A stretch of DNA of 53,007 nt. Source: an uncultured Pelagibacteraceae bacterium. Its GTDB lineage: Bacteria > Pseudomonadota > Alphaproteobacteria > Pelagibacterales > Pelagibacteraceae. Positions within the stretch are counted from its first letter, which is position 1. Each line of letters starts with the position of its first letter. The stretch spans positions 1 to 53,007 of the forward strand of contig CACODG010000006.1 in the NCBI GenBank assembly GCA_902625945.1, in the 5' to 3' direction. The notes under the pieces were generated by a model. The model saw only the letters and a list, made by a program, of their open reading frames with translations. It searched no databases and was not told where the DNA came from. Positions 47,829 to 53,007 of this stretch are shown here, piece after piece. The translations under genes and the position numbers were made by a program.

Positions 47829-49264
47829 AAAGATGGAAAGAAAAGAACAAGAACTGCAAAAAGTTCTAATCTACCAAGCAGCATCCCAATTGTTAGAATC
47901 CATTTTGACAAGTCTGGTAAACTTTTATAATTTCCGTCTGGACCAATTATTTCACCTAAACCAGGTCCAACATTTGAAATCGAACTAGCAGCACCAGAAA
48001 TTGATGTCACAAAATCTAAACCACTAATAGAAAGGAGCATGGCTATAATCAAAAAAATGAATAAAAAAGAAAAAATAAAAATAATTACAGATCTTATAAA
48101 ATCTTCAGAAATTTTTTGATTATTATATTTGGTTATAATAACGCTGTTAGGATAAATTAGCTTTTTTATTTGGTTTCTTAGAAATATTAAAAGCATTTGT
48201 AATCTAAAAATCTTAATACCACATGCGGTTGAACCAGCACATCCTCCGATAAACATTAAAAATAAGAAAAAAATCAAAGAAAATTTACCCCATAAACCGA
48301 AATCATCAGTAACGTATCCTGTGCCCGATAGAATAGAAATAACATTGAACGAAGAAATTCTTATTTTTTCAAATAAATTGCCATCATAATTTATGAACAA
48401 TAAGTATAGAAACATAATCAATATTGAATAAGCCAAAAGATATACTAAACCTTTAATCTGAACATCTTGAAAAAATACTTTTTTATTTCCCTGAGAAAAC
48501 TTTAGATAAGAAATAAAGGGTATGCTGCCTAAAATAATAAATATACTTGCAACTATTTCTATGTTTGAATTTTTAAAAAAGCCAATAGAGTCATTATGAG
48601 TTGAAAAACCACCAGTTGCTATAGTCGTCATCGCGTGACAGATGCTGTCAAAAATTGTCATTCCAAATATCCAGTAAAAAAAACCACAAAAAAGAGTAAG
48701 AATTATATATGTTGAGATTATAATAGTTGCTACTTCAATAGTTCTGGGTAAAATCTTTTCAGTGCTATCTGGACCTTCCATTTTAAATAGCTGCATTCCA
48801 CCTACCTTCAATAATGGTAAAATTGTAATTGCCATTACAACGATACCTATTCCACCCAACCATTGCATAATTGCCCTCCATAGTAGAATACTTTTGGGAC
48901 TATTATCTAAATCAGATATTATGGTAGCTCCTGTAGTTGTTATACCTGACATACTTTCAAAAAAAGCGTCACTGAATGAAAATGATTGATTCGATAAAAT
49001 AAATGGTAAACTTCCAAAGATTGCTACTGTAACCCAGGCAAGAGTTGAGAATAGAAAAGTTTGTCTTAGATTTAATTTTAAATCTTTTTCTAGATTAGCT
49101 AATATACATAATATTCCAATAAATATAGTTACGAAAGAGGCTGAAACAAAGCTATGGCTATTTTCTTTATATATAACTTGCATCGAGTAAGGCGCTAACA
49201 TTGAAAGCCCCAATACTATAAGCAAAATACCTATTAAGAAAAAAACTGTTTTGTTGTTAACCAT
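47816..49264 (-). CDS. trkH: Potassium uptake protein TrkH
   Basis: A 482-residue inner-membrane K+ channel subunit of the Trk/Ktr superfamily. Four pore-loop segments carry the selectivity-filter glycines: SGITTTGATII, TIATGGFSTH, ILSGTGYVTDD and ISNVGPGLGE. The membrane-helix count fits the family. It needs a regulatory TrkA-like partner, which is not in the window. It is first in the minus-strand trkH, ampG-like, NlpC run. Start by ATG at 49264 in the 93-base divergent gap with lysS. Confidence 0.94.
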   Translation of the reverse strand: MVNNKTVFFLIGILLIVLGLSMLAPYSMQVIYKENSHSFVSASFVTIFIGILCILANLEKDLKLNLRQTFLFSTLAWVTVAIFGSLPFILSNQSFSFSDAFFESMSGITTTGATIISDLDNSPKSILLWRAIMQWLGGIGIVVMAITILPLLKVGGMQLFKMEGPDSTEKILPRTIEVATIIISTYIILTLFCGFFYWIFGMTIFDSICHAMTTIATGGFSTHNDSIGFFKNSNIEIVASIFIILGSIPFISYLKFSQGNKKVFFQDVQIKGLVYLLAYSILIMFLYLLFINYDGNLFEKIRISSFNVISILSGTGYVTDDFGLWGKFSLIFFLFLMFIGGCAGSTACGIKIFRLQMLLIFLRNQIKKLIYPNSVIITKYNNQKISEDFIRSVIIFIFSFLFIFLIIAMLLSISGLDFVTSISGAASSISNVGPGLGEIIGPDGNYKSLPDLSKWILTIGMLLGRLELFAVLVLFFPSFWRN

Positions 49265-49357
49265 AAAAAATGAGATTATTTAAATAGATCTAAAATTCAA
49301 CTTAATATGACGTAATTATATCTGTATTTTGCATATAAAATTTAATAAACCTTTACT

Positions 49358-50926
49358 ATGCTGGATAATAACTTAATTCAATCTACCTCATCTTGGCCAT
49401 TTGTTGAAATTAGAAAGCTTTTAAAAGATAGAAAAGATATTATTAAAAAAAAGGGTAAAATAACTTTTCAAACTGGTTATGGACCAAGTGGTTTACCGCA
49501 TATAGGAACATTTGGTGAAGTAGCCAGGACAACGATGATGATAAACGCTCTAAATCACATTGAAAAAATTGATCATGAGCTTATTACTTTTTCTGATGAC
49601 ATGGATGGTTTAAGAAAAGTCCCTGATAATATACCAAACGATCAAGTTTTAAAAGACAATCTTGGGAAACCCCTAACAGATATTCCAGATCCTTTTAAAA
49701 AATTTAAAAGCTTTGGAGAGCATAATAATGAGATGCTTAAAGAATTTTTAAAAAGATTCAAATTTACTTTTTCTTTTAAAAGTTCAACAGAAAATTATAA
49801 AAGAGGTATTTTTAATAAATCATTAATAAGGGTAGCAGAAAAATATGATGAAGTGATGAATATTATTTTACCTACTCTTAGAGAAGAAAGAAGAAAAACC
49901 TACTGTCCATTCTTACCGATTTGTCCAAAAACTAGAAAAGTACTTGAAATACCTCTTTTAGAAATAGATAAGAAAACTGGCAGGGCAGTTTTTGACAATA
50001 GCGGGGAAAAAATTGAGACAAATATTTTAGATGGAAATGCTAAACTTCAGTGGAAAGTTGATTGGGCAATGAGATGGTTTACTTTCGACGTTGATTTTGA
50101 AATGTATGGCAAAGACTTGATTGAGAGCGCTATTTTATCAAATAAAATTTGCAATACACTTGGAAAAAAACCTCCTAATGGTTTTGCTTATGAACTTTTT
50201 TTAGATGAAAAAGGAGAAAAAATTTCTAAATCAAAAGGAAATGGAATTTCTATTGAGGAGTGGCTTAGATATGCCTCACCTGAAAGTCTATCTTTATATA
50301 TGTATCCAAATCCTAAAAGAGCTAAAAAACTTTATGCAGAAGTTGTTCCTAAAACAGTTGACGAATACCTTACGAATATCGAAAAATTTCCAAATCAAAA
50401 AGAAAAAGATCAAATTTTAAATCCAGTTTGGCATGTTCATAATGGAAAGCCTCCTTCAGAGAAAGTCATAATGCCATTCTCAATGCTACTAAATTTAGTT
50501 GGATCTAGTAATGCAGACAATAAAGAAATTTTATGGAAGTTTATAAACAGATTCCATCAAAAGATAGAACCAAAAGATTATCCAATTTTAGATGGATTAA
50601 CAGAATATGCCATTAATTATTTTAAAAATAAAGTTGAACCTAATAAAAAATTTAAAAGGCCTTCGGCTAATGAGAAGAAAGCTTTAGAAAATCTTGTTTC
50701 AAATTTATCTGAAATTAAAGAAAATTTAAAACCTGAAGAAATCCAAACAGTTGTTTACACAGCAGGTAAAGAGAATGGATATGAAAAAAACCTGAGAGAT
50801 TGGTTTAAATTAATCTATCAGGTAGTTTTTGGAGAAGAAAATGGGCCTAGGATGGGATATTTTGTCAGTTTTTTTGGACTGAAAGAGACAATAGAATTAA
50901 TAAAAGATAAAATAAATAATAACTAA
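49358..50926 (+). CDS. lysS: Class I lysyl-tRNA synthetase
   Basis: A 522-residue class I (archaeal-type) LysRS, not the class II enzyme of most bacteria, but the form usual in Alphaproteobacteria. The Rossmann-fold signature HIGT is at residues 48-51 in GYGPSGLPHIGTFGE, and the KMSKS-type loop KISKSKGNG is near residue 288. An alpha-helical anticodon-binding region follows. A conserved SDDMDGLRKVP segment lies near residue 83. It charges tRNA-Lys. Its stop overlaps the pyrD ATG by one base. Confidence 0.95.
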   Translation: MLDNNLIQSTSSWPFVEIRKLLKDRKDIIKKKGKITFQTGYGPSGLPHIGTFGEVARTTMMINALNHIEKIDHELITFSDDMDGLRKVPDNIPNDQVLKDNLGKPLTDIPDPFKKFKSFGEHNNEMLKEFLKRFKFTFSFKSSTENYKRGIFNKSLIRVAEKYDEVMNIILPTLREERRKTYCPFLPICPKTRKVLEIPLLEIDKKTGRAVFDNSGEKIETNILDGNAKLQWKVDWAMRWFTFDVDFEMYGKDLIESAILSNKICNTLGKKPPNGFAYELFLDEKGEKISKSKGNGISIEEWLRYASPESLSLYMYPNPKRAKKLYAEVVPKTVDEYLTNIEKFPNQKEKDQILNPVWHVHNGKPPSEKVIMPFSMLLNLVGSSNADNKEILWKFINRFHQKIEPKDYPILDGLTEYAINYFKNKVEPNKKFKRPSANEKKALENLVSNLSEIKENLKPEEIQTVVYTAGKENGYEKNLRDWFKLIYQVVFGEENGPRMGYFVSFFGLKETIELIKDKINNN

Positions 50927-51972
50927 TGTTTTCGATTTTAAGACCTTATATTTTTTCGTTAGATCCTGAAGTAGCTCATGATTTAGCTATAAAATCATTG
51001 AAAGCAAATATTCTACCAAAGAGTTTTTTTAATGTTGAAAATGAGGAAATGCTTGAGACAAGTCTTTTTGGAAAAAGAATTTCTAACCCAATAGGTTTAG
51101 CAGCTGGTTTTGATAAAAGTGCTGAAGTTTATAATTCTCTTTTTAAATTTGGCTTTGGTTTTATTGAAGTAGGTACTGTTACTCCTAGACAACAATTGGG
51201 AAATCCCAAACCAAGAATATTTAGGTTAGAACAAGATCAAGCGCTTATAAATCGTCTTGGATTTAACAACCATGGTTCAGAAACTGTTTCTAAAAGAATA
51301 TCAAGTAATTACCCAGATGGTCTCTTAGGAGTCAACATTGGGCCAAATAAAGAAACAAAAAATAAAGAGGATGATTATTTTATTTGTCTCTCAAGGCTTG
51401 CTATGTATGCTGGATATATAACAATAAATATTTCTTCCCCAAATACCGAAGGTCTAAGAGATTTTCACAACCAAGATGAAATGAAAAAACTTTTATCAGG
51501 AATTAATAAAATTATAAAAGAAAAAAAAATTGAATGTCCGATAGCAGTAAAAATATCGCCAGATATAGATAATAGTGAAATTAGTAAGATAGTTGAATTA
51601 GTGAGTAGTTATAAGATACAAGCCTTAATAGTTTCTAATACAACAGATAGTAATCGCGATAATCTTTCTGATACGAAAAAAAATGAAACAGGAGGATTAT
51701 CAGGGCAACCACTTAAAAATATTTCAACAAACTTAATTAAAAAATTTTACAAAGAAACTAAGGGCAAAATTAAAATAATAGGAGTCGGGGGAGTAGACTC
51801 TGGAGAAAGCGCTTTTGAAAAAATAACAGCTGGCGCTGATGCTGTTCAATTATATACAGGGATGGTTTATAAAGGACCTGGAATTGTTAAAAAGATAAAG
51901 AAAGACTTAATATCAATTTTAAGAAAAGAAAATCTCAAAAATATAAGCGAGGCAGTCGGAATTAATGCTTGA
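50926..51972 (+). CDS. pyrD: Dihydroorotate dehydrogenase (quinone), class 2
   Basis: A 348-residue membrane-associated FMN enzyme of pyrimidine synthesis. The N-terminal helices (PYIFSLDPEVAHDLAIKSLK) attach it to the membrane, which marks class 2. The barrel has PIGLAAGFDKSAEVY, EVGTVTPRQQLGNPKPRIFRL, NISSPNTEGLRDFH with the catalytic Ser, and IIGVGGVDSGESAFEKI for FMN phosphate. It passes electrons to quinone. It is co-transcribed after lysS, and a 41-base gap separates it from rpmB. Confidence 0.95.
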   Translation: MFSILRPYIFSLDPEVAHDLAIKSLKANILPKSFFNVENEEMLETSLFGKRISNPIGLAAGFDKSAEVYNSLFKFGFGFIEVGTVTPRQQLGNPKPRIFRLEQDQALINRLGFNNHGSETVSKRISSNYPDGLLGVNIGPNKETKNKEDDYFICLSRLAMYAGYITINISSPNTEGLRDFHNQDEMKKLLSGINKIIKEKKIECPIAVKISPDIDNSEISKIVELVSSYKIQALIVSNTTDSNRDNLSDTKKNETGGLSGQPLKNISTNLIKKFYKETKGKIKIIGVGGVDSGESAFEKITAGADAVQLYTGMVYKGPGIVKKIKKDLISILRKENLKNISEAVGINA

Positions 51973-52013
51973 CCGTAGTGACCACAAGAATTATATAACA
52001 CCAGGAAAAAATT

Positions 52014-52292
52014 ATGTCTAAAAGATGCGAATTAACAGGTATATCCCCTTTAAAAGGTCACAACGTTAGCCATGCCAAAAATAAAACCAAAAGAAGATTT
52101 TTACCAAATTTGAAGAAAGTCACTTTTAGGAGCGATATTTTAAAAAAAGATATTAAGTTAAACGTTGCTAATGCTGCGTTAAGAACTGTAGATTTTAAAG
52201 GCGGTATAGATAAGTTTTTAATATCTGCAAAAAATACAAAACTTTCTAAGAAAGTAAAAAAAATTAAAGCATCCATTTCAGCAAAATCATAA
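52014..52292 (+). CDS. rpmB: Ribosomal protein bL28
   Basis: A 92-residue basic 50S protein with the L28 start SKRCELTGISPLKGHNVSHA and the KTKRRFLPNLKKVTFRS core, plus a C-terminal helix. It is slightly shorter than the usual alphaproteobacterial L28. It lies between pyrD and a transporter gene. Confidence 0.97.
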   Translation: MSKRCELTGISPLKGHNVSHAKNKTKRRFLPNLKKVTFRSDILKKDIKLNVANAALRTVDFKGGIDKFLISAKNTKLSKKVKKIKASISAKS

Positions 52293-52299
52293 TTCTATA

Positions 52300-52875
52300 A
52301 TGAATTTATTTTATAAACTCTCGCTTTTAATGGGTTTAGTAGTTGTGCTCTCAAACTACTTAGTTCAATTCCCTATCCAACATTTTGGGTTAAGTGAAAT
52401 CTTAACATATGGAGCTTTTAGTTATCCAATCACTTTTTTTATCACTGATTTAGCAAACCGTGCTTATGGAAAATTAGTAGCAAGAAAAGTTGTTTATATA
52501 GGATTCACTATAGGGGTGCTTTTAACATTATTTGTGTCTACTAATTTTACGGATATTATTTCTATAAGAATAGCTATTGGTTCAGGAGTCGCATTTTTTA
52601 TTGCTCAAAACATAGACGTTCAAATCTTCCATTCTCTAAGAAAAAAAATATGGTATATAGCTCCATTAGTATCTTCACTTATAGGATCCATAACTGATAC
52701 TTTTCTATTTTTCTCAATTGCTTTTTATGCAACAGGTATTCCTTGGGTAACTTTAGCTTTTGGAGATTTAGCTGTAAAATTACTTATTACACTAGTAATG
52801 TTGATTCCATTTAAACTCTTTATCAATAGAATTAAAGATTTTTCAGATGGTTCGGTTTCAGAAATAAAAAATTAG
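52300..52875 (+). CDS. Queuosine-precursor transporter (YhhQ/VUT family)
   Basis: A 191-residue inner-membrane protein with about six helices. The family features are TYGAFSYPITFFITDLANRAYGK (residues 32-55) and the GSITDTFLFFSIAFYATG segment near 128. YhhQ-type proteins import preQ0/preQ1 for tRNA queuosine modification. It starts seven bases after the rpmB stop and its TAG overlaps the stop of the convergent CobT-like gene. Confidence 0.88.
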   Translation: MNLFYKLSLLMGLVVVLSNYLVQFPIQHFGLSEILTYGAFSYPITFFITDLANRAYGKLVARKVVYIGFTIGVLLTLFVSTNFTDIISIRIAIGSGVAFFIAQNIDVQIFHSLRKKIWYIAPLVSSLIGSITDTFLFFSIAFYATGIPWVTLAFGDLAVKLLITLVMLIPFKLFINRIKDFSDGSVSEIKN

Positions 52876-53007
52876 TGAATTGTTTTTTTATTCTTTGCAA
52901 CAAATAGATCAGTTAGCTGATTTATCATTACGTCACCCAAATCTTGAACATCTGTAATTTTGACGGCTTGATTGTAGTATCTTCTTACATCATGGCCAAT
53001 ACCAATA
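52872..53007 (-). CDS. CobT-like protein, C-terminal end (partial)
   Basis: The last 45 codons of a minus-strand gene, running off the window. The peptide IGIGHDVRRYYNQAVKITDV, then QDLGDVMINQLTDLF, matches the C-terminal end of the VWA domain of cobaltochelatase subunit CobT. The stop TAA (52872-52874) overlaps the stop of the transporter gene. A CobS-like AAA+ partner would be expected nearby but is outside. Whether it works in cobalamin synthesis or as a stand-alone MoxR/VWA-type chaperone cannot be told. Confidence 0.8.
   Translation of the reverse strand, partial: IGIGHDVRRYYNQAVKITDVQDLGDVMINQLTDLFVAKNKKTIH

Overview
The window is one contiguous stretch of a small, very AT-rich, tightly packed alphaproteobacterial chromosome. 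Lysine- and asparagine-rich proteins, a 1-base or ATGA overlap between many neighbouring genes, few Shine-Dalgarno sequences, a TAXI-type TRAP transporter, a class I lysyl-tRNA synthetase and the helicase/FdxA/CarD cluster all fit a marine Pelagibacterales (SAR11) genome, or a similarly AT-rich relative such as the HIMB59 group. No plasmid, phage, insertion sequence or CRISPR array is visible.

Layout. (1) 1-3976: the end of a basic-tailed gene and its terminator, then a minus-strand operon reading helicase (Suv3-like), TerB-like protein, ferredoxin, CarD regulator. (2) 4133-8853: an aminotransferase, then a TAXI solute-binding protein with its own promoter and terminator and the fused TRAP permease. 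(3) 8854-9894: a sparse stretch holding an 18-residue peptide with a perfect Shine-Dalgarno sequence, a 49-residue Cys-pair protein and a Cys-rich secreted protein. (4) 9878-16894, minus strand: pyruvate dehydrogenase E1 (AceE carrying its own N-terminal lipoyl domain) and E2, followed by a drug/metabolite-type permease, a hotdog thioesterase and a secreted FG-GAP/ASPIC protein. (5) 17164-24266: an accessory-looking segment with acetoacetyl-CoA synthetase, a polysaccharide-lyase-like secreted protein, a histone-deacetylase-family hydrolase, a DUF4174-like protein, an 8-Cys zinc-ribbon protein behind two Fur-box-like palindromes, a thiolase broken by a one-base homopolymer shift, and an O-antigen-ligase-like membrane protein. 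(6) 24322-33001: tRNA-Arg(ACG), UppP, glutamate synthase GltD-GltB, an SDR protein and an alpha/beta hydrolase. (7) 33040-43721: a long plus-strand translation operon, glycosyltransferase, thrS, infC, rpmI, rplT, pheS, pheT, lepA, glycosyltransferase, tRNA-Ser(GGA). (8) 43794-49264: an autotransporter-like protein, then a minus-strand NlpC/P60 peptidase, AmpG-like permease and TrkH. (9) 49358-53007: class I lysS, pyrD, rpmB and a queuosine-precursor transporter, ending in the C-terminus of a CobT-like protein.

How the genes work together. Central carbon and nitrogen functions (PDH, acetoacetate activation, GOGAT), translation (three aminoacyl-tRNA synthetases, IF-3, L35, L20, L28, EF-4, two tRNAs) and envelope functions (UppP, O-antigen-ligase-like protein, glycosyltransferases, peptidoglycan peptidase with a muropeptide-type permease, autotransporter) dominate. 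I see no large novel defence or mobile system. The most interesting signals are small: the Fur-box pair before a zinc-ribbon gene, the SD-led 18-residue peptide, the lipoyl-AceE fusion, the homopolymer frameshift in the thiolase and RNA-like inverted repeats next to start codons.
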